In this document: in pieces, positions 8,922 through 17,938 of the stretch
Layout: each line of letters opens with the position of its first letter
Numbering within the stretch: the first letter of the stretch is position 1
Source: Flammula alnicola
Taxonomy: Eukaryota > Basidiomycota > Agaricomycetes > Agaricales > Strophariaceae
Length of the DNA: 18,595 nt
Direction of reading: 5' to 3'
Assembly: GCA_015499995.1 (NCBI GenBank)
Contig: JADNRV010000667.1
Location: forward strand, 1-18,595
Position numbers and translations under genes: made by a program
The notes under the pieces: model-generated
The model's database searches: none
Told to the model about the DNA's origin: nothing
The model's input: only the letters and a program-made list of their open reading frames with translations

Positions 8922-10313
8922 TTACCAATGGAAAAGAGATTTCTTTTTCTCTTCCTTCTTCTTTCCCTTGTCCGCAGAGTTGTCGTCGTCTGTTGATTTA
9001 TCTTCTTCCTTAGCTGCCGCGGAAATTTCTTCTGCTTTGGGCCGAGGACGAGGACCGTAGATATCACCAGCGTCCCAAGACATGGGCAATAAAGCCACAG
9101 GTAAAAGCCAGGTAGCGGTCAGAACAACTCCGTTCCCTAACAATCACGAACAAAGCCAAAAAAGCGTGTTCGAGGTAAGCAAAACGAGATTTCGGGCAAA
9201 CGAGACAAGAGAAATAGATTGATGCGCACCTTTATCTAATGCGCGAACTCTATCCCAACTCCAGGCGATGAAGACACCAACATAACCTACCACCGGACTC
9301 AGCTGCTTCAGCATCTTGACTGCAGGCCTGAACTGCGGCGGTACTAGCAAGATAGGTATTTTCTCGAGCAACCATTTTAACGCGGTCGTGATCATGGCGG
9401 CGCGCGCCGTCGCTTGAAGAGAGGCTCCATCTAGTTTCCCCATGACAGGTGGAGGAAGATATAATCGATATCCCCACCACGTAGTCAAGAGCGATATCTG
9501 TGTTGTAGAGGGAACCCAGGCGTGCTTCTCGATGACGGCATGGTTGGACTTGGCACTTGATTTCCTGGTCGATCCACTTTCAACCAGTCTATTCGTTACG
9601 GTCGAAGTGGGCTCGTCGACGTATTCCAGGATGGTTTCCGACTCGGCAAGTTCGAGACGAGAGTCGTTCTTTGGTTCCAGAGGCGCGTACATCATAATAC
9701 CCTCTTCCTCTTCTTCGACTGCGGTGGGCCTTGGACTCCCCTCCTCTCCTCCGCTTTTCTTGAGGCCAGCCAATATGTTCCAGACGCCCGGCCTTTCTTT
9801 GTCGCTCTCATTGGAGCTCGTAGGACGATTACCATTCATGACGTCTTCAGAAGATAGCATTCTGACCAATCCTTCATCCATTCCTGGAGGGACAGGCGAA
9901 CCTTGTTTCCCATCATCGACCTGCGCTTCTGGACCTGAGGACGTGGGCTGAGTAGAGGACGAGAATGCCCCAGGCAGAGATAGAGGCAGAGACTCGATCA
10001 GAGCTCTTATTTTCTTCGCGAATGAAACTGCCTCTGGAGGCTCCACCGCAACAGGCTCCTCGTAGTTGGACTCTAAGAGCGCGGGGGGTGAACGGGTGGT
10101 GTATTTACCGAGGAGCTCATCGTCTAATTCCCAGGAAGGCGGAGGAAAGACGATCGAAGGTGGATGCTTTCGATAATTGACGAAGGATCCCCCGAATGAT
10201 TTGAGACGAGCAAGTGCAGTGAGTTTTTGCTTCGGCAATCGGGAACCTGAACTTGAAGAGGGCGTGAGATCGTCCAATGTGTTGGCGTCGGGCTTCGAAC
10301 TGGACGACTCCAT
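8922..10313 (-). CDS. Putative membrane-associated protein of unknown function (about 432 aa, two exons)
   Basis: Exons are 10313-9230 and 9136-8922, joined across a 93-bp GT-AG intron in phase 1 to give RALDKGNGVVLTATW. The joined frame is 1,299 nt. The N-terminal two thirds are Ser/Pro/Glu-rich and probably disordered, with a basic PKQKLTALARLKSFGG near the start and an acidic EEEEEG run. From residue about 279 the sequence becomes ordered: WWGYRLYLPPPVM, an amphipathic stretch, then two hydrophobic segments at about 339-353 (SPVVGYVGVFIAWSW) and 364-382 (GVVLTATWLLPVALLPMSW). The tail is a charged Lys/Glu-rich segment ending in SLFHW. Two membrane-spanning or membrane-inserted helices with cytosolic tails are likely. 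I do not recognise a named family. The start at 10313 is chosen because it is the first ATG of the open frame. Confidence 0.8.
9137..9229 (-). other. Intron of the putative membrane protein gene
   Basis: The donor is AAG|GTGCGC and the acceptor TTGTTAG|GG. At 93 bp it is the longest intron assigned in the window. Without splicing, the frame ends shortly after the exon and the second hydrophobic segment and charged tail are lost. Confidence 0.8.
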
Positions 10314-10466
10314 ATAACTATAGCACTGTGTTGGTGTTTCGTTACGAATTCAGCGCAAAGTTTGGATTAATGAGAGTAAGAAAGAAAGTGCGCCCGACTC
10401 CCTAAACGGTGTAAACATGTGCGCAGCGGTGAGGTCATGGAGCAAGCAGATCTAATTGTTTCTATA

Positions 10467-10481
10467 GATAAGATAAGATAA
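10467..10481. promoter_or_regulatory. Triple GATAA cluster upstream of the membrane protein gene
   Basis: Three overlapping GATAA motifs occur at 5-bp spacing, about 154 bp upstream of the ATG at 10313 and inside the 199-bp gap to the F-box gene. Fungal GATA factors (nitrogen, light and iron regulators) bind WGATAR. Tandem sites are suggestive, but such short AT-rich motifs also arise by chance. Confidence 0.3.
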
Positions 10482-10512
10482 TACAGTAATCTATGCTCTA
10501 ACACGACATTTC

Positions 10513-12252
10513 CTACATTTCATCTTTCATAACTTCCCAACCCACGGAATGACCACAGTTCTTTTCATGTGCACCTTCTCTGCCAGGACCAGCGAAACAA
10601 AGAATAGGAGCCGCCAAACTTGCAAATCCGTCATCTTTATCAGACATCCCAAACGCATCAGGATCATGCCGGTCCACGTTTTCTAGCCCGTACAATCCAT
10701 CTTCCAAGGAGTCTCCCTCAATTTCCACATGCGTGGAGGAAACGCGCATGACTCGAACCCCATTTCCGGCACTCGTTCTGAGCCTCGCTCTTGTTACCGC
10801 AAGCTGGGCAATTCCCTCCGCCCACCCTTCGTCGAATTCAGCTCTAATCACCGGATACTTTTCGGGTTTGATAAGAGGCGAAAGGGTTATCGAGAGAGAC
10901 AATAGGTTGGGAAGGGATGGAAGAATTCGGATTTTCTGAAGTCCCTTTTTAGAAGATTGAGCAGGTTGATCTTTTAAGACAGTCCGTGAACTGGAGGTCG
11001 TCGCAATGGGTTTGGTATCGCGAAGAGAGATGGTAGCGGTTGCCAGACCTTTTCGCCCACGCCTTGCTCGTCTGTCATTGTTTGGATCATAACCTAAGGC
11101 AGGAGCACCATCGTCACCAATTGCATCACAAACACTTCTCGACTCGACCCATGCCTTCAACGCCTTTTCCCTCTCCTTGGCTCTCTTAACGCCGACAAGA
11201 GCACACCGTTTGCCCAAAGAATTTCCTTCCCCTTCGTGCAACTCTCCGCGTAGAATGGAACAACCATCTAGAACAATATGTTTGAGTGACATGAATCGGG
11301 CCAGAATCGTATCGACCTCGCCATCCAACACACCGCAGGTCGATAAGTCCAGGAACTCGAGATTGGGGAGTACCATGGAATCGTGTGGTGAGCTGGATGC
11401 GGCTGTACTGCATAATGCTCTGGCAACTGGGCGAAGAGGAATTCGAAGGCGTAGGGATTTGAGAGAAGGAGAAAGAGCGGGCGAGTGCAGAAGGAGAGCA
11501 AGGTCCAGTCGAAAGAACACAATTGGTTGGGCAAAACCCTGCTTTTGCGCTTTTTCTTGATTGAGCGGGTCTTGGATGATGGAAAGAGTTGGTAAGCTGC
11601 TTGACGGCCAACGTGACAGAGCAACCAGTGTGGAATCGAAATAGGCACCCTTGATACAGATAAGTTTCCAAGAATGCGATGAGAAATCGTTAAGAGGCCA
11701 AACATGCCTTGAGAAATTGATAGTATGTCGCCTTTTCAACACTAATATAGTGTTGTGAATTATTAGACCATACAAGTAATGCAAAAAATGAACTCACTAC
11801 GGGCGAAATCTCAGAGCCAAATATCGTAGACCCATCAACGGTTTAGAAAACAGTTCTTCCAGGTGCTCCGGTGTAAAGCTATTAGGTCCGACCCACAGAT
11901 TAAACGATTGAAGGTTTGGTAAGAGGTGGACCAGGTTAATCACAATCTCGGCGTCCACAGACCATGCTTCGACAGATAATTCTTTGACCCAGGAGGCGAT
12001 CTGCTCATGGTCCGGAAGAGAGTTGGACGCATTTGTGCTAGCGTCAGATGTGTTTCGTAGACGAAGGCGGCGGTAGAGAAGGATAGCCTGCTCCGGACGA
12101 GTAAGGCGGATGCTCTGAAAGAGATTGTACAATGCAACGGCTGACAACGGAATGGCTCTGGTCACCGCCAATACCGTCTGCTGAAGTTCTAGCGATGGTA
12201 TGTGGCCGAAGATGGAGTCGTACAACTCAGTCGGAAGGGTTTCGAAGGACAT
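10513..12252 (-). CDS. F-box-like/leucine-rich-repeat-like protein (about 540 aa, three exons)
   Basis: Exons are 12252-11801, 11741-11708 and 11649-10513, totalling 1,623 nt. The N-terminus MSFETLPTELYDSIFGHI resembles the start of an F-box, the Skp1-binding helix set of SCF ubiquitin ligase substrate receptors. LRR-like strands follow, such as LLPNLQSFNLWVG and PLMGLRYLALRFRP, and later NLEFLDLSTCGVLDGEVD and SLKHIVLDGC. The joins give RFRPVEKATYYQFLK and then GAYFDSTL, both coherent. A basic linker in the C-terminal half separates off the last third. The ATG at 12252 is preferred over the longer open frame to 12417, because the extra residues are hydrophobic and basic without pattern. The second intron uses a GC donor. 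The likely role is recruiting an unknown substrate for ubiquitination; this is family-level inference, and the F-box match is weak. Confidence 0.78.
11650..11707 (-). other. GC-AG intron 2 of the minus-strand F-box-like gene
   Basis: The 58-bp intron starts AAG|GCATGT and ends TATCAAG|GG, with a CTTAAC branch-like site inside. Splicing joins QFLK to GAYFDSTL. Reading through meets a stop (TAA) within eight codons, and the GT two bases further on breaks the frame, so the GC donor is the only join I found that works. Confidence 0.7.
11742..11800 (-). other. Intron 1 of the minus-strand F-box-like gene
   Basis: This 59-bp GT-AG intron (CGCCC|GTAGTG, ATATTAG|TG) joins in phase 2 to restore RFRPVEKATYY. 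Confidence 0.75.
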
Positions 12253-12439
12253 GATGGTTTTGAACAGCGATATGCGTTTGGACCCTTTGAAGCGGTGGTG
12301 CTTCCGGCAATTTCGGCCACTTGAGTAACGACTATTCGTAAACACGCAGAAAACATTATTTACTGTAATTACACGAAGTGGGAATGTAATAAATATCTCA
12401 AGAAAACAAAGCTGCAAGGTATAAAATCACTGACTGGTA

Positions 12440-13727
12440 CTAACGATTCAAGTCCAACCCTGAGGATCCTCCTGGCAGTTGCCATGGTCGATCAGAGAGA
12501 GGAGTTGGCACAAGCGTTGTAGTTTGGCTACCCCACACGGATGGCGATGAATTGCCAGGCGTCCCTCCAACACTAACAGGCATTCCCCGACCGACACCTC
12601 CCATAAATCCTCCTCGCTGCTGACCTGCCCCAAAAATACCCGTTCTCCTAGCTTGCGGTCCGACGCGCATTCCTGGTTGCAAGTCCATAACTCGTTGCAG
12701 AGAGCCTCCGGGCTGCCCGTTATTTTCCCAATACGAGGGTTTGGGATTGAAAGGTTCGCCTGAAGGCCCTCTCCGCGAATTTGACAGGAGCGTTGAGTAT
12801 CGACCACTCTCCACTCTGTCAAGGTCCACAGTTACGCCATGAGTAGCCATATTTGCCTCGTCGATGCCTAGCATCCGCCGAAGCTCCTCGTTTTCTCTCT
12901 CTAACCGTGAGATCTCGCATTCGCGCTCTAGCGCCCAATCCTCCCTCCCCGTGGTATCCGGATAGCCCCCAGCACCTCGTTCATCAAGGGTTTCTAGAAG
13001 ATTGGTCAATTCTTCTAAGTCAACCCCATCGAAACCTAACCCGTCATAGTCAGAGTCTACGTTTTGGTATGGATCGTAGTTTTCCCCGGCCATGGTTTTG
13101 AGGAGTCCACGCAGATAGTGGCAAAGTCTTTGGATGGACTGTGACATATTGGTATTGGAAACGAGGTCTGAAGAAAGGCTTTGGGAGTCGCGAGCGATGA
13201 GAAGAGCCTCGTAATGTCTTGTTAGAGTTAATTCGTGCTGTTGGGCTGCAAGCTACGTACGAGTTTCATGAGTGATGAGATAATATGGATCAGCCTAAAA
13301 ACGTACGGCATGGTTTCGGAATTTGGTCATAATCGTATCCATTGTACTCTCGTACTCTTTCAAGAGCAGACTGAGTTGTTTGTTCTCGTGTAAGAGGGTC
13401 TGGTTTTCGATGATTATTTGTGCATTCAATCTCTCGACTTCCGATTCAAATGTTTCTATATATGTCGACCCCATCATATTTTGTGCTGTTTTTTTTTTAC
13501 CTTTCGAAATGTCTGCATTGACGCGACGCAATGCGAATCCTGAGGTGGCCTGAGAGGCTTGATCCTTTGATATACCTTTGTTAATAAGTCAGCAAGTAGA
13601 ATATAATAAACATCACCTTTAGTATTCCAGCTTGAGACTTCAAAGCGTTTGTAAGCTTTTGGTTGTGTGCCAACTGTTCGCTCAATTCGTTGACCACCTG
13701 CCACACAAGTATAAGTTCATTGTCCAT
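12440..13727 (-). CDS. SIKE/FGFR1OP2-family coiled-coil protein, STRIPAK subunit (SCI1-like, about 378 aa)
   Basis: Exons are 13727-13617, 13564-13501, 13455-13307 and 13252-12440, totalling 1,137 nt, with GT-AG introns of 52, 45 and 54 bp. The protein begins [20 protein letters not shown]. Two coiled coils match the SIKE family: [20 protein letters not shown] followed by TKFRNHALAAQQ (about residues 80-112), and [14 protein letters not shown] (about 226-239). An acidic [14 protein letters not shown] block lies between them, and a Gly/Pro-rich tail ends SGLDLNR. SIKE and FGFR1OP2 in animals, and SCI1 in Sordaria macrospora, belong to the striatin-interacting phosphatase and kinase complex (STRIPAK), which in filamentous fungi governs cell fusion and fruiting-body development. 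The protein therefore probably acts as a small scaffold at the nuclear envelope or endomembranes. The assignment rests on recalled motifs. The gene shares a divergent promoter with the F-box gene starting at 14045. Confidence 0.82.
13456..13500 (-). other. 45-bp intron of the SIKE-family gene
   Basis: This GT-AG intron (AAAG|GTAAAA with a ten-A run, TATATAG|AA) joins ADISK to [10 protein letters not shown]. It is one of the shortest in the window. The neighbouring introns of this gene lie at 13616-13565 (52 bp) and 13306-13253 (54 bp, donor GTACGT, acceptor CGTAG before LAAQQHEL). Confidence 0.75.
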
Positions 13728-14044
13728 GGCGAGGGTAATCCACAGTAAAGGCTGGTGGTCGGAGCTTCCAACAGGATATTATACTCCGTGAAGCCAAGAT
13801 GTAATAATGCGAAGAGGGTGTAGGATAAGTAGATGCACGGACTAAGGTCATCCGGCGTCGACGTCGACGTCCTTGAACTTGATTGGGTGCATGCGCGTGG
13901 GGGGTTGAGTCATGTGTCTGTTTGATTTGCAAGTTGCGGACAAATATCTGCCTAAATCAGGGTCTTGACGGTACTTACTTACCTTTTTCTAAGTTGGAGT
14001 CTCGCAATATTATACGTAGGTGTCTAACTTGAACAGGTTGCATC
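13728..14044. promoter_or_regulatory. Divergent promoter between the SIKE-family and F-box genes
   Basis: The 317-bp gap separates start codons on opposite strands, so it should hold both promoters. At 13860-13871 two GACGTC palindromes are directly adjacent; GACGTC is the core of CRE-type bZIP sites (TGACGTCA). A TGCATGCGC stretch follows. No clear TATA box is seen. Bidirectional use is inferred from geometry alone. Confidence 0.5.
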
Positions 14045-15340
14045 ATGCCTCCCAAGAAACGTAAATTTGCTTCAAAACGAGGAGTCCAAATCTCTCCACC
14101 CTCTCCAGTGTCTCCACCGCCCAATAATACGTCTCATGTGGGCTCCCTGGAAGACGCGTCTAATTTAGGGAAAGGTTTGCTGGCACTACCTACCGAACTC
14201 TGGATGGAGACTCTCGACAACTTCCCCGCAATAAAGCCACGTACTACAATTCCGCATAGTGGTCCTGTTTGGCCGCCAAGATTTCTTGAGCGAACGGACG
14301 TTTTGCGTGCTCTATCTCAAGTCTCTGTTACCTACCGACGGGCCTTTTTACCTCTGCTCTGGGAGTCTCTCGATATTTGCTGTTCTGCTCGCCCAAGAAG
14401 TTCCAGCAGCCGTCCACCAATCTTTTTAAAACATGTTGCAGAGACTCTGCTGCGCAAGTGTGGCGGCTTCGCCGTGAATCCTGACTTGGCATCTTATGTG
14501 AGGTATGTCGGCAAATGTCCCCGGTGTTTTCAGCATTTTATCTCACACACGTCTGCTAGAAAAATACATGTAGTTCTTTCTCGGTATAAGAGTGCCGCTG
14601 TGGTTCCAACCTTTTCATCCACTATTGCTTTATTTCAAAATTTGCACACGTTGCATGTTTTGCATGCGGACACGCAAATGACAGCAGCGATCAAAAACGG
14701 ATTTAAAGGAGTTACTCTTCCCAGCATTCGTACTCTGATTATTCCGGATTTCTGTCATGAAATATTGAGGTGTTGCCCCGGGGCCACTACTGTTTGGTGC
14801 ATACGGGACGATGGCAGCAAACTTGTGTCCGTTATCGCGAAACACTGCAGAGAAGTTGAAGAAATGCGTGGTTTCCAAGTTGAAGGAAATGAGAACTTAA
14901 TGAAAAGTGCATCTGCAGTCTTTCCTTATTTCTGTAGCCTTTACTGAATTTACTTTATTACCAGGAATAGTAAAGGCGGCTCCAAACTTAAGAGTCTTAG
15001 ATATGTCCAGTAAATCTGGCTACGAGGCATGCCTTTCAACTTTTTCTCCACCATTATCGCAAGGACCTAACAGAATGTGCAGGTGGTGCTCAGTCATCTT
15101 CCATCTTTCAAGAAGTTCAACACCCTCATTATTAAGGCGCCCATGGTCCCGAGGGCGTTCTTGCCAGAGCACGTACAAAAATGCATTAGGGACGCGGAGT
15201 CTGGATTCAAAGATTTGCCAGCCACCTCGGAAAGGAGGTACATTCGTCTTTGGCATGTACCTTCATCGGAACTGTATAATATTGTCGGTATAGAAGTCCC
15301 TCTTCGTTCGGATTATTACAGTAGCGTTGACCTCTATTGA
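14045..15340 (+). CDS. F-box-like protein (about 374 aa, four exons)
   Basis: Proposed exons are 14045-14502, 14560-14906, 14965-15026 and 15083-15340, totalling 1,125 nt. The basic start MPPKKRKFASKRG could be a nuclear localisation signal. LLALPTELWMETLDNFPAI and RTDVLRALSQVSVTYRRAF are typical of agaricomycete F-box proteins, followed by LPLLWESLDICC and LRR-like strands (LFQNLHTLHVLHADTQMT, LPSIRTLIIPDFCHEILRCC). The first intron (14503-14559) is 57 bp, so its frame stays open, but GTATGT and GCTAG borders and the resulting SYVRKIHVVLSRYKS argue for removal. The second intron restores LMKRIVKAAPNLRVLDMSS. The third uses a GC donor and yields VVLSHLPSFKKFN. The C-terminus ends at TGA 15338-15340. 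The likely role is an SCF substrate receptor of unknown target; family-level inference only. Confidence 0.8.
15027..15082 (+). other. Apparent GC-AG intron of the plus-strand F-box gene
   Basis: The 56-bp intron begins GAG|GCATGC and ends TGTGCAG|GT, with a CTAAC branch site about 10 nt before the acceptor. No GT donor in the preceding exon joins the downstream frame without losing the conserved KAAPNLRVLDMS block. The donor looks like a common GTATGC/GTATGT with T changed to C at the second base. Confidence 0.6.
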
Positions 15341-15824
15341 TTTGAGCATTATGTATCGCCCAGAAATTATTGTTTGTCTGATACTCTATATTACATGGCA
15401 TCGCCGAAAATTCTTCAATTTTCTGGACCTTAATTTCAGTTTGGAAAGTGCATACAACATCGCTCAGTTCCATATTGCTAGAACTCAGGCCGCCAGCCTC
15501 CCCCACTAGTTGGGAGATCCAATATTAGTCTAGTAAGAGTGAATTGAACCGAAGGAGAGGTGCTCTATCTAGACATGGGATAGATGTGGTATAGTGGGAG
15601 GGCTGACATGCGGACAGGTATTCCGAAGGTGAGCTCGGCTGATCCAGTAGCTACAACAAGAACAAGATGGCGGCCTTTGGCAGGACAATAATCTGGGTAA
15701 GCGTAAAGGATTGACAGAGGGAGAGATCGTTGGTTATAATACAAAATATTAGGATAATGCTAAGGTTTCTAGAATTCGCCGTCAAAGGCGATGGGTATAG
15801 AAGAGTCCAGAAGAAAGCAGAATG
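15341..15824. other. Convergent intergenic region
   Basis: The 484-bp gap lies between the stop of the plus-strand F-box gene and the stop of the minus-strand RNase H1 gene, so it should hold both 3' ends. I see no gene or RNA structure in it. Confidence 0.6.
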
Positions 15825-17382
15825 TCAATCTGAAAGTTCGTTGGCCAGATCAGAGTCGTCCAACAAGCAGTCTGCATAATCCTATGAACGGAACATTGAG
15901 CAACATTTCGGGCGGGCGAATACAGATAACATACGTTGAAATTCACTTCGGCTGGTTGAGCTGCTACCAGGGAAGGAGCGACATATAATACCTTCAATGG
16001 TGATTTTTCCGAGTCCTTCCATAAATGATCGTAGGTCATTGGCCTTGCTTTTTGTGGACTCAATGGAGTAGCAGGCTGTGAAGGAACAGCATGCCTAACT
16101 GGAGATTTGACAGTGGGATTCGTAGCGGCCACGGGTGTTGATGAGTGTCTGTCGGTCGTCAGAGAACTGGGGTCGTTCATGCTCGAAGCACCTGATACAG
16201 AAGGATGCCCAGGCTTCGCAATAAGAGGCAACGGAATTGACACTACGGCCATGTCCTGTGACGAGACCTTTCGGACTTTGGCCGGGATTTCCGTTGTCGG
16301 CTCCTCTTCGCCATCGTTAGGACCCAAAATCTCTATCTTCGCCTCTCCCTCTCTGCCACCTTTGATTTGATCAAATTGCTGATGAAGCTCTTTCTCGAGC
16401 GATTCCCAGTCTCTTTCTGCGGCAGAGTATAACGTGGCTCCCTGATTTGCCATTAAATCTGCACCATCATTACCAGTATCGCCACTGTGTCCCTTGACAT
16501 ATTCGAGGACAACTTTCTGTCCAAGCCTGGAGCGGATATCAAGGTTTAGTGAAATGCATCGGATAATACCAGCATTCTTCACAGGTCCGCCCAGCGAGTT
16601 ACGCCAATCGTTTTTTCTCCAATTGTGAATCCAACTTCTGAAACCTGGGTTATGAAATATGAGAAAATTATAGGGATTAAAGAAGATACAGATGGACCTA
16701 CAGTTTATACAGTACTGTGAGTCAGTTCGGATTAGCAGAGGCTTCTTGGAAATCGTGGTCGTTTCCAATACGCGCAATATAGCCTTTAAGAGATGACAGT
16801 GAGAAAACATCAAAGTGACCAAGCATAATATGCATGTAGTGACATACGATTAATTCTGCTCGATTGTTCGTTTGATCTCCCGGACATCTTTCCGCGATAT
16901 TTCTAGAAAATTTTTCATAGATTCAGTTGAGCTCCTGTAAGAAACCTTGATTCACACACCTCGGATCGTTAGGCCCCCACCATACACCGACTCCTGCGAT
17001 AGAACCTAATTTCCATTTCCTTTGCATGCGCCATCGCTGTATACAACATCCCAGCTAGAGACATCCTCGACCTCTCGACCAAATGTGCGTTTTTGCCTTT
17101 GGTATTATTGGTGCCAACAGTTGCTGTACTCGACGACGCGACAGATTCCATAGTCTCCGATGAAGGATTGTCGGATAAAAATCGCTGTGCATCGGATAAT
17201 GTCTGAAATTTTTTGTATTTGGCATCACGAAATCCTTTCGTTTGCGCCTCACACTCGTTCCTTAGAAGAGACATTAGACTCAGAAATATGTCAATGTCGT
17301 GACTTTACCAGGTATTAAAGACACCAATATTTCGGCCTTTCTTTACAGCATAATATCCACCCTTGGTTCGCTTTGAAGACAT
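15825..17382 (-). CDS. RNH1: Ribonuclease H1 with N-terminal hybrid-binding domain and long C-terminal extension; frame broken in exon 2
   Basis: Proposed exons are 17382-17309, 17260-16960, 16902-16848, 16783-16702, 16644-15935 and 15881-15825, with GT-AG introns of 48, 57, 64, 57 and 53 bp. Exons 1-2 encode the viroplasmin-type RNA-DNA hybrid-binding domain (GYYAVKKGRNIGVFNTW, then KGFRDAKYKKF). The catalytic domain shows DVVYSDGACKGNG, NNRAELI, LIRTDSQYCINC, LEYVKGHSG and GADLMANQGA, covering the Asp, Glu, Asp, His and Asp of the RNase HI active site. The enzyme cuts the RNA strand of RNA-DNA hybrids (R-loops, primers). A Ser/Pro-rich extension of about 190 residues follows and ends in the acidic DYADCLLDDSDLANELSD. 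Exon 2 is not open: two frame changes, near 17066-17081 and 17006-17012, flank the YSDGACKGNG motif. The first contains an 8-bp imperfect tandem duplication; the second looks like one lost A. The gene is either inactivated or mis-assembled. Confidence 0.85.
17006..17081 (-). other. Two frame breaks within RNase H1 exon 2
   Basis: Upstream of 17081 the hybrid-binding domain frame is used; between 17066 and about 17012 the motif WDVVYSDGACKGNG needs another frame; below that GVGVWWG and PNDPR need the third. The first change coincides with adjacent CTCGACCT and CTCGACCA (17066-17081), and 8 bp is exactly the shift seen. A 56-bp intron (GTACAG donor, GAG acceptor) could also explain it, but the acceptor is poor. 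The second produces a TAG at 17008-17006, and no intron that keeps the catalytic Asp repairs it. Confidence 0.75.
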
Positions 17383-17938
17383 TGTTAGTGCTGGGTGATC
17401 TGTCAAGCCTATGTGTGAGGCAGCCGGTCGGAAATTGATCAGGGCAGCGGACTTTCTGCTGATAGGGTATAGAGATCGCGGCTTGATCAGGGAACGTGGA
17501 ATTCGAGCCAGATTCGTTTATTGCGATGGGCGCCTGTAAGACGGTTCCAAGAGTTGCATATACATGGACGATGCAGAAAGGCTTCGTGATTAATAATAAA
17601 GATTGCCAACAACATTGAACCATCGTGCCGTGTGCGCGACCTGACTGTCACGTGGTTTCAATTGACAAATCCTGCCACTGCCCACTGCCAGTGCCAGTGC
17701 GGCCACTGCAGGCAAACTGCAGGTGATCATCGATCAGCGTTCAACGTTCAACGTTGAGTCGACTGGATGAAGAGCTATCATCTATGACGAGTATATTTGC
17801 TGGTATATACGGTATGTGCACTGTGTAAGAATAACTATAGTTACAAAGCAAAATGAGTTACGATTATAATACAATCCATTGCGGCAGCGTGCGAGTTGGT
17901 TGTCCGAACGTCTTCCGCTTCACCAAGAACTCGAAGGT
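17383..17938. other. Intergenic region upstream of RNase H1
   Basis: The 556-bp gap follows the SNF2 stop codon and precedes the RNase H1 ATG, both on the minus strand. At 17676-17699 CACTG occurs twice and CAGTG twice in inverted order, and a 7-bp tandem CGTTCAA repeat lies at 17738-17751. No protein-like frame is present. Confidence 0.55.

Noticed and set aside
10730..10765. tRNA B-box-like GGTTCGAGTC on the minus strand
   Set aside because: It lies inside the F-box coding sequence, and no A box or cloverleaf can be formed around it.
14503..14559. Continuous exon through 14503-14559 in the plus-strand F-box gene
   Set aside because: The 57-bp piece keeps the frame open but has strong GTATGT and CTAG borders, and its removal restores a coherent strand.
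16645..16701. Read-through of RNase H1 intron 4
   Set aside because: Its length is a multiple of three, so the frame stays open, but removing it restores CINCFRSWIHNW of the RNase HI fold.
17383..17623. Minus-strand frame of 102 codons upstream of RNase H1
   Set aside because: It is out of frame with the RNase H1 start and has no protein-like features; the ATG at 17382 begins the conserved domain.
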